A DNA stretch of 64,000 bases, taken from Muricea muricata (Eukaryota > Cnidaria > Anthozoa > Malacalcyonacea > Plexauridae). The notes under the pieces were generated by a model that saw only the letters and a program-made list of their open reading frames with translations, was not told where the DNA came from and did not search any database. The DNA is taken from positions 643,501 to 707,500 of the forward strand of contig OY979718.1 of assembly GCA_963855995.1 (NCBI GenBank), given 5' to 3'. A program made the translations under genes and the position numbers. Every line of letters starts with the position of its first letter. The stretch's first letter is position 1. Shown here one piece after another: positions 37,001 through 48,711 of this stretch.

Positions 37001-40000
37001 AGAGGAGATTTCAGATCAAAAATTTACAACGGTAGTGTTAGGAAGCCTTCCTGGATCGTATGAAAATTTTATTACAAGTCTTAATGCTCAGAAAGTAGAA
37101 GATCTTAAATGGGAAAATGGGAAAAGCTTATTGATTGAAGAGTATGTAAAGCGAAAAGAAAAGCGAACAGAAAGTCCAGGTCAGAATGATGCACTATTTT
37201 CAAGGAAGAGTAGTCATAGTTATTCATCACGTGGAAGAAATCAGTTTTATGGTGGCAATAGGTATAACAACAATCCCAGAGACAATGGTGCACACAATCA
37301 GAGGAGATCAAATCAACCAAGTCAGATGCAGGTAGTAAAATGTTTCAAATGTCAAAAATTTGGCCACATTGTCAAAAATTGTCCTCTTAACAAAAGGCCA
37401 AATGAATCAAATATCACTCAAGAAAAAGAGCAAGTTCAAGGTGGAAATGATGGAATAGCTTTAACCTCTATGTCTAATGTTAAAGCAGGAAATGATCAAT
37501 GGTTCATAGATAGTGGAGCAACTAAACACATGACATTTCAGAGAAATATTATAACTGATTACAAGAAATATAAGGAGCCATCAAAGATCTACCTTGGTGA
37601 CAACAGAATTATTGAAGCATATGGTGAAGGAAATGTCAAGCTGCCATGATGGTGCAGAAACCATTACATTAAAGTTACATAAGGTATTATTTGTTCCAGA
37701 AATTAAGAAGAATTTACTATCAGTCCCAGCAATGACCCAAATGCAAGCTGAAGTTATATTTGATGAAGAAAAATGTCACATTATTAAGAATGGGAAGACA
37801 ATCAATATTGGACATTTACTTGATAGTAAGTTATTTGTTGTAAACACTCAACCAGACTATGTTAATGTAACAACAACCAAAGCCCCATCACTAAAGCAAT
37901 GGCATTGCAGATATGGCCACCTAAACTTTGGATATATCAACAAATTGGCAGAAGGAAACTTAGTCACTGGAATGAAATTTATGAAGGGTGAAATTGATCA
38001 AGAATGTGAAGCATGTACCAAGGCGAAAATGCATCGTATACCTGTTCCCAAACAGAGCTCAAATAAAACAACTCAGCCACTGGAGTTAATTCACAGTGAT
38101 GTATGTGGACCAATGAACATTGACTCAATTGGTGGAAGTGAGTACATTTTAACATTCACTGATGATTACACTAGATACGTAACTGTGTATTTTCTGAAAA
38201 ATAAATCAGAAGTATACGAGAAATTCCAAGAATATGTTAACATGGTGGAAAATTTCACTGGATTGAAAGTAAAAATGTTGCGAACAGATAATGGTGGAGA
38301 ATATGTCTCTAATGATTTCTCCAAATATTGTGCAAGTAAAGGGATTATACATCAATACACTAATCCTTACACTCCAGAGCAGAATGGTATTTCAGAGAGA
38401 CTGAATCGAACACTTGTAGAGTCTGCCAAGTCCATGATATTTCATGCAAACATGCCAATTAATTTTTGGGCAGAGGCAGTCAATACAGCAGTGCACTTAC
38501 ATAATAGAAGTCCCACAAAATCCTTAAATATGAAAACACCATATGAATGCTGGTTTGGTAAAAAGCCAGATGTGTCGAATCTGAAAGTATTTGGATCTGT
38601 TTGTTACACCCATACACCTAGCAACCTGCGACGAAAGCTTGATCCTAGATCACGAAAGGCAGTGTTTACTGGGTATCCACCAGACACGAATGGTTATAAA
38701 CTCTATGATATCGAATCAAAGACATTCGTGCAAAGTAAAGATGTAGTATTCTACGAAAACAAGTTTCATGATTTTGAGACAGTTACTAAAGAATTAATCA
38801 TACGTGAAGATATTTCGGAAGAGAAATTAAATGACAATCATGAGGGAAACCATGATGCTGAAGACCAAAACCATGTACCTGAATTACCTGAGATCGAAAG
38901 TGAAGAGAATTTACCACCAGTGGGAGCGTCGTACGAAGAAACATTTATGAAGCAAGTTCAAAATCTTGGCACAAAGAGACAAAGACAAGCACCGACGAAA
39001 TTTAGTCCTGATGAGTGTAATCTCACCGAATCCCTGACTGCAGAGAATGAAGAGCCACAATCAATAAATGAAGCTTTAAATGGTAAAGATGCAAACAAGT
39101 GGAAACAAGCGCTAGAAGAAGAGTATAATTCACTAATTAAGAATGAAACATGGGAATTAGTACCACCTCCAGAAGGATGCAATATAGTTGGATCGAAATG
39201 GGTCATGAAAGTCAAGCGAGACGCAAATGGAAATGTTGACCGACATAAAGCACGACTCGTCGCCCAGGGGTATTTACAGACTCACGGCGTTGACTATGAG
39301 GAAGTATTTTCACCAGTAGCAAAGTATTCAAGTATAAGAACATTACTACTGTTAGCGAACAAGCATGATTTAGAAATTCATCAGATAGACGTAAAAACAG
39401 CGTTCCTGAATGGCCACATAGAGCATGATATCTACATGTCCCAACCAAATGGGTTCGTTGATCCAGATCACCCAGAATACGTTTGCAAGCTTAGGAAAAG
39501 TCTATACGGACTCAAACAATCAGCGAGATGTTGGAACCAGACACTCGATAGTTTCTTGACGAAGAATGGTTACAGAAGAAGTGACGCAGACAACTGCATT
39601 TACGTGAAATCCATAAAGGATTCAAATGGATTCATAAGCTTCGTAATTTTAGCTGTATACGTTGACGACATAATACCCGTGTCAAACGACATCAACATGT
39701 TGAACGCAGAAAAGGAATTATTGTGCAAGAATTTTGAGATGACAGATCAGGGAGAAATTCATTTTGTACTTATAATGACAATTAATCGTGACAGAGAAAC
39801 CCAAACGCTGTACATTAACCAACACAAGTACCTAGACAGCATGTTGGAAAGATTTGGTATGACCAATTGCAAGCCCATCGCTACCCCTCTTGAAGCAACC
39901 TACCATCAACGAACGGATGAAGAAGCATTTGATAAAAATTTATATCAACAAGCTATAGGATGCTTAACGTACATCTCAACGGCGACTCGACCAGACATTT

Positions 40001-42812
40001 CTGCAGCAGTTGGTGTATTGTCTTCATATATGTCAAACCCTAGCAAGGAACATTGGAATGGAGTCAAAAGACTTCTAAGATACATGAAAGGAACTATAAA
40101 TTACGGTTTGAAATTCAAAGCAAATGAAAGCGATGGATTGAATGAGAATGGAGACGAGTTGTACGGGTACTCTGACGCCAACTGGGCAGGTGATGTTGAT
40201 TCTAGACGTTCAACTTCAGGCTATGTGTTTAAAGTCGCAAATTGTACCGTGAGCTGGTCTAGCAAAAAGCAAGCAAGTGTGACAAAGTCAACTACAGAAG
40301 CAGAATACGTAGCGTGTCAAGCTACACAAGAAGCAATTTGGATGAGAAAATTATTATCAGATATTGGTTGTAAAAGTGAAGAGCCTACCACAATGTACGA
40401 AGACAACCAAGGTGCTATTGAAATTTCTAAGAACGCTAAATTTCACAACAGGACAAAGCACACAGACGTTCGTTTTCATTTCATAAGAGAAAAGGTATCA
40501 ACAAATGAAGTTAAAGTTGTTTATCTTCAACCGAATATATGTTAGCGGACATAATGATGAAAGGACTGACAAAGAAGAGATTTCAAAGATTACGTAGCAT
40601 GTTAAACGTTTGTTCATCTTAATGGACTTAAAATAAGTTATAAGTTGACATTGTTAAGTACCTTAAAATAAGTTGATGACAGAATAATTATTAAGTGGGA
40701 GTGTTGGATAAGTAATAATTATTTCATATATATATTTAACATAATTAAGGTCATCACGTGACCACAGCACATGTAGGAGTTTTAAGGTTGTTCTGTATAA
40801 AATACAATTTTTGTATCGTTCGAGAGATATATTTTCTAACAGAAGCCATGTTGTAACTTAGTGCACATACCACTAAATCCTCACAGCAAGCAGTCGATGG
40901 ATTCTTGTTACCCATTCCTAAGAATATATCTTCCGATGTCACTTTCTGTTGAAATAATAGTTCATACCTTAAAAATTCAGATAAATCAGAGTTCAGATTG
41001 CTAGCCCTATGAACATTACCTGAAGAACGAATTTAATAAGAAAGAAAAATTGCTTAGTGAGAATTAATTTTACTACTCTAAGAAAATTCATTAACAAAAT
41101 TGAAATCAATGAAGTTAAAGTAATGTACAGTAGTAAAAATGTAATGTAGTAAGAAGCAGACAACATCAGTGTCCAGTATCAAGCATAAAATTCATGTACT
41201 AAGCAGTGTTAATTAAACCTCGCTAAACTCTAGGTTGTCAAGAATTTGCATTCTTAATTTTCTTATCAATTGTGAGGCCCATAGTTTCAAGCACTTTTAC
41301 CACGTATGAAGACATTGCTTTTCAGTGATATATTTGCTCTAAATTTTGATATTTTTCGAGGTTCCAGTCATGAATATCTACTATATGTAAGTACTCTAAC
41401 ATGTACATACTCTGGTACAATCCTTTCATCTTGGTCATCACTAAATAGCAGTTCACATTCTGGTACTTCTTCATCACCCCATATATCATTTGATTGCCTA
41501 GAAACTAAAAACGTTGTTCCAACAGCAGATTCATATACATGATGATGACTTAAAATCTTGACCGTGAAACAATATGTGTTCACAATGTTAGTTGGGTTCT
41601 CAAAATTGACAGTTTCCAAATTCCAATAGTGAAATGACTTGTTTCTAAGGGGCAAGGGCAAGGGGCCGGTGCAATCAAGTCTCATGTGTCAAGCAATTAT
41701 CAATATGTTGTTATAAATTGTCTGATAAAGGTGTACCACTAATATACAAGATCTTCCAAGCTTATTTGTTTTAAAATTATCCATTTGCTGACAAACAACA
41801 TAATACAGTAATAAATAATAATAAATAGAATAAATATGAAGATAGAAGTATAACAAAGCCAAATTATTGACTAGGCCAACATTGCACTATACAAATGGCA
41901 CTGAATTTTGACAAAGTTTAGGTTTTATCTTGTTGATGGTTAAACAGCCAGAATCTACTTGAAGTTTACCTTGTTACAACATGATTGTAATATTTTTGAT
42001 ACAATTATGTCTGAGGTGAGGTTGCATAATTGGAAGGATTTCAACAAATATTGGTGATAAACAGGGGAGTAAAGTAACAGATTTGGCCAAATACATCTAT
42101 TTGCAAGACATAGGTTATGTTTCTATAAAAAAGATTTAGGAAAAAAGGTAATGTAGGTTCACTGCTGCTTATTTAAAGCTCTATTAGCCCTAAATTGATG
42201 TTTCACATTATTGTTGTAGGGAAATTTCGTGTGGGGTGTTGGTCCTAGGTCTATCACCCCCCCCCCCCCTCCCCAATAACCATCACTAAAAGAACCATCT
42301 CTGAACCATATTAGCACCTCAGATAAGTCAAAACTGTTATGGTCCTAAGACAGTGGGGATTATGATTATCTATCCTAAATGAAGTGCATACAAACTCACA
42401 TAGAGGTCCTAGACTAGTAACGAAGTAGGCAAATTGTGCTGTTGCTACTCCGAGTTTTACACACTTATAGTAGCGACAGCAAAACTTGCGTGTGTCATTA
42501 CTCGCTGTGCCAGTTATACTATTGAGCGCTCTACATTATAATACCAATACTCTAAAGACAAAAACTAACCAACATCTTCATTTCTGTTTTGTGTAATTTT
42601 TGCTGGACCTATGTGGCCAGGTGTCTGCAGGTTTCTGTTCGAATTAATCTGGTGTAAAAATACAAAAAAATTATGATCTATTTAAAAAATAACTATTTTT
42701 TAAATATTTTGTATTTCAACAAAGCTTTACGTACGTTTTCTTCCTCTGATGTTTCATTATTCGGTGGTTTAAGTAATTCTTGCAAAGCAGATAGTTGAGA
42801 AATAGTCGCCAT
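34091..42812 (-). CDS. DNAAF6: dynein axonemal assembly factor 6 (PIH1 domain protein PIH1D3)
   Basis: Six short minus-strand exons join in phase to about 181 residues: 42812-42735, 42624-42570, 41504-41411, 40967-40871, 34560-34475 and 34226-34091. DNAAF6 is a cytoplasmic HSP90 co-chaperone that pre-assembles outer and inner dynein arms of motile cilia. Family features are the helical N-terminus (ALQELLKPPNNE), TPGHIGPAKI, the acidic NDIWGDEEVPE linker, YELLFQQKVTSEDIFLG, and the CS-like PIH1 C-terminal fold (DTFLDCQTPKYKLGVHFPHRV, then KGKAQWDSDKDLLIVTVP, ending REYDFLN). The human protein has 214 residues, so this copy is slightly shorter. Intron 4 (40870-34561) is swollen by an antisense copia element and small MITEs. 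The exon 1/2 junction has more than one possible acceptor; I chose the phase-keeping one at 42624. Confidence 0.87.
34801..34984. mobile_element. 184-bp hairpin element with ~85-bp arms
   Basis: ACAAATAGATTTCATTTTTT...AAGAACAAAAAGT is mirrored by ACTTTTTTGTTC...ATGAAATCTATTTGT around a ~14-base loop. The arms are about 95 percent alike. They contain GTGATCT/AGATCAC and a TGACGTCA-type site in the right arm (TGACGCCA in the left). It lies upstream of DNAAF6 exon 5 in its large intron. Confidence 0.85.
34989..35682. mobile_element. 694-bp MITE, TIR about TTAACGATGCACTTTATTAACGCG
   Basis: The left end (34989-35012) is mirrored by CGCGTTAATAAAGTGCATGGTTAA at 35659-35682 with one mismatch. The interior is non-coding. 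It directly abuts the preceding hairpin element. The target duplication was not resolved. Confidence 0.65.
36154..36259. mobile_element. small MITE related to the unit at 23703-23842
   Basis: The left part TCAAAAATGGACGTTTT and the right part ATTTTTAACTATATAGACAGT match the ends of the AGA-intron unit with substitutions. It lies just before the copia insertion. Confidence 0.5.
36300..36439 (+). repeat. copia 5' LTR
   Basis: 140 bp. It begins TGTAGGATAA, where the 3' copy has TGTTGGATAA. It contains a GGTCATCACGTGACC near-palindrome with a CACGTG core. Confidence 0.93.
36440..36453 (+). other. copia primer binding site (internal initiator tRNA-Met)
   Basis: GGTTATGGGCCCAG is the exact complement of CTGGGCCCATAACC, the anticodon stem-loop of animal initiator tRNA-Met. 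Drosophila copia likewise primes from a half-tRNA cut in this region, not from the CCA end. Confidence 0.8.
36579..37647 (+). pseudogene. copia gag and protease region, broken
   Basis: The gag start codon at 36579 opens MAEVREITKIEHLNGKNYQTW (UBN2/gag type). An in-frame TAG at 36765-36767 interrupts it; the same frame continues through RLNRRFYAATMKE and a CCHC zinc knuckle (CFKCQKFGHIVKNC). The aspartic protease motif WFIDSGATKHMT follows. The frame is lost near 37640, just after YLGDNRIIEAYGEGN, and continues in another frame. Confidence 0.9.
37624..40623 (+). pseudogene. copia integrase, reverse transcriptase and RNase H, frameshifted
   Basis: The domains are in copia order. The pre-integrase zinc finger has WHCRYGHLNF ... 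CEAC, and the integrase core has SDVCGPM, DNGGEY and PEQNGISER. The reverse transcriptase has KWVMKVKRDANGN, QIDVKTAFLNG and the YVDD catalytic box at about 39655-39669. RNase H has GYSDANWAGD and STTEAEYVA. The open frame stops at 40543-40545, but the conserved C-terminus (MLADIMMKGLTKKRF) continues in another frame to a TAA at 40621. This marks a second frameshift near 40535. Confidence 0.92.
40702..40841 (+). repeat. copia 3' LTR
   Basis: 140 bp, TGTTGGATAAG...TTTTCTAACA, with intact TGTT/AACA ends, followed by the GAAGC target duplication. Confidence 0.95.
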
Positions 42813-42833
42813 ATTGTTTTGATCGAAACCAAT

Positions 42834-42846
42834 GAAACCAAGCAAC
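42834..42846 (-). promoter_or_regulatory. weak X-box-like (RFX) motif upstream of DNAAF6
   Basis: The minus strand reads GTTGCTTGGTTTC 22 bp upstream of the start codon. The first half fits the RFX half-site GTTGCC well and the second half fits poorly. Ciliary genes are commonly driven by RFX X-boxes near the start, so it is noted with low confidence. Confidence 0.25.
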
Positions 42847-44007
42847 AGAAGCCATTGATTATCCCTAATTATCCTTTGTGTTCTTTGGAGGATCGAAAAA
42901 TATATGACAAAAATCCGAAGATACAAGTTCACGAAAAATTTTCTCAAAATGACTTACATAAATAACTCTCTGCGAACACGTAGAGTTATAAAAGAGAAAG
43001 TTATGTGAAATAGAACTTTCTAAGGAAAAGTCTGAAGAGTTAAGAAATTAAATGTAGTCATAGAGAAAAGTAGACATAATCGACGTAACTTTCTGAAATC
43101 ATAACTCTGCGATCGCAAGGAACCAGGCATTAAAATAGCGTGTCCTTGTACACACTTTGTGTCCTTGTAAAAGGTGAATGTGTCCTTGTAAATTGAAAAG
43201 TGTGTACTTGAAAATAATGGACATAAATATTTCAATTTAAGAATTTGTTTATTTGTTTTAAATATATAAATTATAAAATGCTTGGATTTCAAATAGTTTA
43301 ATACTGACAGTATATGATGTAGTTCAGAGCTTTAATTTAATTATGCCTGGCTGAACAAAATTCCGGAATTCGCTGAGCCCGAGTACCGACTTCCGGTATT
43401 GCAATGAGCCTGCTTTAGTGCTTTGTAATTTCAGCGGTTGTCTATTTCAAACAACATTGCGAATTAAAGTTTGACATTCAACAACTTTGAGAGGTATGTG
43501 CTTTTGTTATTTAAATCAATAAAATTTGTAATGCAAATCTAAACCATCTGTTCTTTAAGTGAATCAGTGAGGAAAGGGAATATGGATTTACACTTCAGCA
43601 TGAATCTTTAACAGTTTTATGCATGGTCAGATAGGTCCCTGGTGTAAGCCTGTAAGGGTTGAATTTTTAAGATGTTCGAGGGGGATATCTAAAAAATAAT
43701 GGGTTTTAATCAAAATCTACACCTTGTCCTGGGTTATTGTTCAGCGCCTCGTGCAATTGCACATAGTTTGAGATTGAAATAATCTATATTCTAACCCGTG
43801 GTCCTCATTCCTCAAAAATTTTTTATATAGTATACACGGCTCATTGAAAACCTGCAACAGCTGAATGGCTACTGTGTTTAAATAATTTTAATAAAGCACT
43901 AAACAGTACAAATCCGCAAGTTTGCGTAGAAAAGTTCTTTTATTTCTTTATCAGTGCTCGTGTTTAAGTGAAGTAGTCTTTTTACATTTATATTGCAGTC
44001 TTTGGTA

Positions 44008-46170
44008 ATGGAAAGATTTCTTATTCGAAAGAAAGGAACTGAGGATAGTCAAGAGGATCACAATTGCTCATCGGCAAAATATAATAAGTTATCTTCTAAT
44101 GATTTTTCAGATGAACAGGGTTCACAGAAATCTGAAGATGATACTTCTGACTTTTCTGAGGATGAGTGTGATGCACATGATGAATCACATCATCCACGAC
44201 CACATGTGTCCAATTCAACTTTTTCAACAGCCTCAACCGATAATTCAGACTCTCTAGATAAAACTGACAAATGCGAAGCTAGTAAAAAAAGTACCTCAAA
44301 TTCAATAAAAAAAATCACACGAGGTCCTGGTAGAAACTATGTGAGGTGTGACGTTTGTTTCAGATTCCCGAACACAGTGAAAATATTTGCACCAAATGGC
44401 AGAGTGCCTAACATTTGTTCTGAAAATGGAATTATTCCAAGAAAAACGCACATTGATAACCATGTCAAATCTGTGGTGCATAAAGAATGTGTGAAAGCTG
44501 ACAAATTAGCGAGACTAAGCAGCAATGAGTTACAGGCTAGTGCACCCATTGATTCCCAATTCATTCGCAGTAATAAGGAGCTCGCTAATTATGTTGGGAA
44601 TTATATTTATACTGTGTACAATGATGCAAAACGCGGAACACTTAGCGCTTTTTCATGGCCTTCAAGAGTTGTAGCTAGAAACATTGGTTCAGAATTCGAC
44701 ATTAACACAGAGTTCACTAACTATGAACCGAACGACCTTCGTTATGTTAACCCCGTCGTTCATAGGGAATTTTTGAGCGCCATTGTATCGTCAGAAAAGG
44801 GAAAACTAGACGATATACTTCAGAATTCCTTGGCCGTGTCTCTACGATTTGATGGTTCTGTTGACGGAAATCAAATAGACAACGAACATGTGTTGGCCAA
44901 GACTGTAAATCAAAAAGGGGAAGAAAATCGCTATTTCCTTGGGTTTGAAGAACCAAACGACCGGGGCGCAGAAGGAGCACTAACGGCTATTCAGAATGCT
45001 GTTGAAAAATCAGTTAAATGGGATTCTTTGTTTCCAACCGTTTCGTCGCTAGCATCCGATGGAACAAATCTTAATTCAGGAGCACGATCGGGGATATGGG
45101 CACGGCTCAATCAGATGCGTCAGCTTCAGGAAAATGGAAACGATGTACCCCTGCTTAAAATGTGGTGTGCAGTGCATCGTAGTGCTCTGGCTTGGAACTC
45201 AGTTTGCTCTTCAGTTGCTGAGGTCAACTACCTAATTAGGGATGCTGCAGCACTTGCGACCTATTTCCATTCCTCTGGTGTCCGGACACGGGAACTTCAA
45301 AAGGTGGCAACTGAAAACAATCTCAAGGTTCTCAGGCTTCCTCAGTATTTCGAGGTACGTTGGTCTCAGTACACAAGCCAACTTCTGCGTTCGATTCTTA
45401 CAAGTATTAGCGCTATTTTAATGTATCTGAAGACAAGTCCAGATGCAGATGCAAAAGGCTATTTAAAGAACTGGTTAAAAAAAGACAGATTGCATCTGAG
45501 CTGTTTTTTGATGGATGTTGTCATGTTATACTCAAGATTCCAAATGAAGCTTCAAAGCGACAGCGTTTTAGTATTTGATCTTGTTAAAGAAAGAGACAAG
45601 TTTCTTGCAAGGCTAGCCACAGCTGAGGAGAAGCCTGTTATAGGTGGCTGGGAGGAGCTGTTTCTTTCTACAATTAAAGTAATTTCACACGAAGGTAACG
45701 AATCCGAAAACGATGGTGAAGAAACTGAAAACGAGTGGGAATTTCACGGGATAAAACTGGAAACACGAACCAGAAGGCGAAGGCAGCATCATTTGTATGT
45801 CAGTGACTCACGCACAATCGAAGCTGTCAGAAACGAGATTCTTCTGTCTTTAAAGAACTTTCTTTCAGAAAGGCTTCAAACTGACGAGTGGAAAGATCTA
45901 GCGCCTCTTGCCCAGCTGAGGGTTGATGTCAGCGATGATGAACTTAGAGCGTGTCACAAGGTCATTATCCCTGACTGTGACCTATTTGAGTTTTGCCAAA
46001 GCTACCGAGAAGCAGTGGCAACCCCATCAATTCAGGATGAAGGTCCTAGAAGCGTCTTGAAGCAAATTGTTGGTATGGAAGAAATGAAGACTTTAGTAAT
46101 TGCCTTGGCAAGAGTAATTGCAGCCAAACCTCACTCGGCTGACGTGGAGAGACTGATATCCAGATACAAT
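44008..46170 (+). pseudogene. hAT transposase, N-terminal 721 codons
   Basis: It starts at ATG 44008 (MERFLIRKKG), just after a splice acceptor at 43998; a donor at 43494 (GAG|GTATGT) suggests a non-coding first exon. Next come an acidic serine-rich region, a Cys/His finger (RCDVCFRFP ... HIDNHVKSVVHKEC), and the hAT RNase H-like fold. Catalytic Asp candidates are in LRFDGSVDG and SLASDGTNLNSG, and WCAVHRSALAW is the family CxxH block. The dimerisation region begins SADVERLISRYN and is cut there by the gypsy LTR. The frame then runs meaninglessly into the LTR to 46614. The type resembles KIAA1586/ZNF862-like hAT proteins. Confidence 0.88.
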
Positions 46171-46320
46171 TATAATGTTTTCAAACTCAACTATAAACAC
46201 ATTTATTTACTACCAATATATTACAAATCAAGACACATAAAAACACGTTTGTATACTTCCCGCCATCTTGGACAAATCCCCATTCCTGCCCAGGCTCCCT
46301 ACATAAGCCCATACAGCACA
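46171..46320 (-). repeat. gypsy 3' LTR
   Basis: 150 bp, identical by eye to the other copy. Read on the minus strand it starts TGTGCTGTATGGGC and ends ACATTATA. Confidence 0.93.
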
Positions 46321-46470
46321 TCTCTCCTTTTTTTTATAAACAACGTTAATGTTTGTTCCTACTATAGTTCTAATAAACATTCCTCAACAAAATTCCGTTT
46401 TTCACCAATAACAATAACAATAACAATAACAATAATAATAATAATAGTAATACACTCGATAAAATCCCGT

Positions 46471-48711
46471 TTAATGATGTTCTTCCTCATAGTATCGTGG
46501 TCGATTGTCTCTATTTTCTCTTCTTGGGTATCTTCTGGCCTGTTTCTCTTCCCTAGGTTCCTCATCAACATCGTCATCCGATACATCATATCCGATTTCA
46601 TTTTCCTTTTCTGAGAACCGGGCCCCGAATTCTTCCTCTTCTTCGCTGTTGCTAAAATACGGGTCATCAACGTCTTTCATGTAAGGTGTTATTCGCTTGA
46701 AATGTGATGAATTCCGTGTAACCGTAACTCCGCGGCGTTTTGCTGTGATCTGTGATCCTTTCACACGCGTTACTCGATAGGGGGACGGATTCCAAGGCAG
46801 ATTTAGTTTATTTCGCTGATGTTGTTTCATCAATACCAAATCTCCGATACGCAATTGTGACTCTCTAGCATGGTTCCGTATATCTGCACGAACTTTCATC
46901 TTACTCTTTTCGAGAGCATCTCGTTGAAGTACGGTCTCGCGATTTCCCTGTTCTGATACCTCATCTAGTTGATGGCTCTCACTTCCTCTCTCTGCATCCA
47001 CTCGATTCTTTTCTGGAATTACTGCGTTGTGGTCAGGCAGTCGGTTTCGGATTTGTCGGTTGAAAAGTAAATCGGCCGGGGCTTTTCCCGTTGTAGCATG
47101 TGGTGTTGTACGATAATCCAGGAGAAAACGATAAAGGTCATGCTTCCAATTCTTACCCTGTGAATGGGCAATTCTAACCGACTTTTCAATCGTCCTCATA
47201 AACCGTTCGACATGGGAATTGGCCTGCGGCCAATATGGTGTTATTTTTCGATGCTTAATACCATTTGTCGCTAGGTAACTCTGAAAATCGTGTCCTTGAA
47301 AAGGGGGACCATTATCACTTACAAATTCAATTGGAAATCCATGAATAGAAAAAATTTTCTCGAGCTTTTCAATAGTCACTGAAGTAGAAGGTGATCGAAT
47401 GATTTCGACTTCCGGAAACCGCGAGTGTTCATCCATTAACACTAAAAGATAGTCCCCACTGGGAAATGGTCCACAAAAGTCTCCATGAATTACTTGCCAT
47501 GGCTTGGATGGCATAGTTGTCATCTTCAATGGTTCGACATTTTTCGAGTCATTTGCAGCTTGACATTGGACACAAGAAGAAATTAGTGTTTCAATCTGCC
47601 GGTCTATCCCAGGCCACCAAACTTTTGTTCGAAGCAAGGTTTTGGTTTTTACAATACCTTGGTGCTGGCCATGGGCGATATTTAAGGTCTGGTTTCTCAA
47701 CTTCCTGGGCATAACAAGACGATTCCCTCGAAGAACAATACCATTATCTGAAACAGTCAGTTCGTTCCGAATACTTTGATAGGGTGTGAGATCAATGTTA
47801 TTGTTGCTATTTGCCCTCTTTGGTTTTCCTGTCCAGTGACCCGTTCTAATAGCCGTAATGAGGGATTGAATTTCTGCATCTTTTCGACACACGTTTTCGA
47901 TTTCCTGTCTACTCATAGATTTCGGCACTGAGTGGTTAGTTAGAAAGTTCACGTAATCTTCAGCAATGCTGTTTTTCTCCAATGTTACCAACGGTTGACG
48001 AGACAGAACATCAGCTGGGTTTGTTTTACCAGGTCTGTGGCGTAGAGTAAACTGGTATTGTTGTAAGCGCAGCGCCCAACGTTCTATCCTTGCAGATGGC
48101 TTTGCTTTAGGATGATATATAACTTCTAGTGGTTTATGATCGGTATCTAGCTCGAAATTAATTCCAATAAGGTAGATGTGAAATTTTTCACATCCGAAGA
48201 CAACTCCAAGTGCCTCTTTTTCAGTTTGTGAATAACGTTGCTCAACCTTGCTGAGGCTCCGGCTGGCATATGCAACAATTCTCTCATTACCGTTGATGTC
48301 AAATTGCGATAAAATGGCCCCTAATCCGACGGGACTTGCATCGACTGTTACTCGTGTTCGTTTGGATGGGTCATAAAAAGCAGTCGTACAATCTTTCGCG
48401 ATTTCTTCTTTCACTTTGTTAAAAGCCTGTTCGTGCCTATTTGTCCACTTCCACATGACGCCTTTATTTGTTAGCTCACGCAATGGTGCTGTTATTGTTG
48501 CCAGGTGAGGGATGAACCGTTCACAATAGGTCGCCAACCCCAAAAAACTGCGTAGCTGAGAAACATCTTTCGGCACTTTCATATTAACTAGTGCTTCAAT
48601 TTTTGTGTTTGTCTGCCGAAATGCCATCCTTGGACAAGATGTACCCGTAGAACCAAATACTGTCAACATTAAATGTACACTTTGAATCATTAAGTGTAAG
48701 ATTACTTTCAA
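46471..48711 (-). pseudogene. gypsy reverse transcriptase tail, RNase H and integrase frame
   Basis: Meaningful sequence starts about 48610 (TKIEALVNMKVPKDVSQLR). RNase H shows TVDASPVGLGAIL and ALGVVFGCEKF. The integrase zinc finger is HGQHQGIVKTKTLL with CVQCQ. The catalytic core has GDFCGPF, FVSDNGPPFQ and the Glu in NSHVERFMRT. The C-terminal chromatin or DNA-binding part (LRIGDLVLMKQ) ends in an acidic and then basic tail. The upstream 35 residues of this frame are out-of-frame filler. The domain set is complete. Confidence 0.9.

Larger units (their letters stand above)
36300..40841 (+). mobile_element. Ty1/copia LTR retrotransposon in DNAAF6 intron 4
   Basis: LTRs of 140 bp (36300-36439 and 40702-40841, TGTTGGATAA...TTCTAACA) differ at only two positions I can see. 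The target duplication is GAAGC (36295-36299 and 40842-40846). The primer binding site GGTTATGGGCCCAG follows the 5' LTR and matches the anticodon-arm region of initiator tRNA-Met. A purine-rich AAGTGGGAG lies before the 3' LTR. The gag-pol region carries a nonsense codon and at least two frameshifts, so the copy is defective. It is antisense to the host gene. Confidence 0.95.

Noticed and set aside
42257..42275. Poly-C tract
   Set aside because: Simple homopolymer in an intron of DNAAF6, like the poly-G runs near 11095 and 26165; no function implied.
46171..46614. C-terminal extension of the hAT transposase frame with an Ile/Thr-rich tail
   Set aside because: This is read-through into the gypsy LTR and its 3' untranslated AATAAC microsatellite, not real coding sequence; the true C-terminus lies at 51043-51330.
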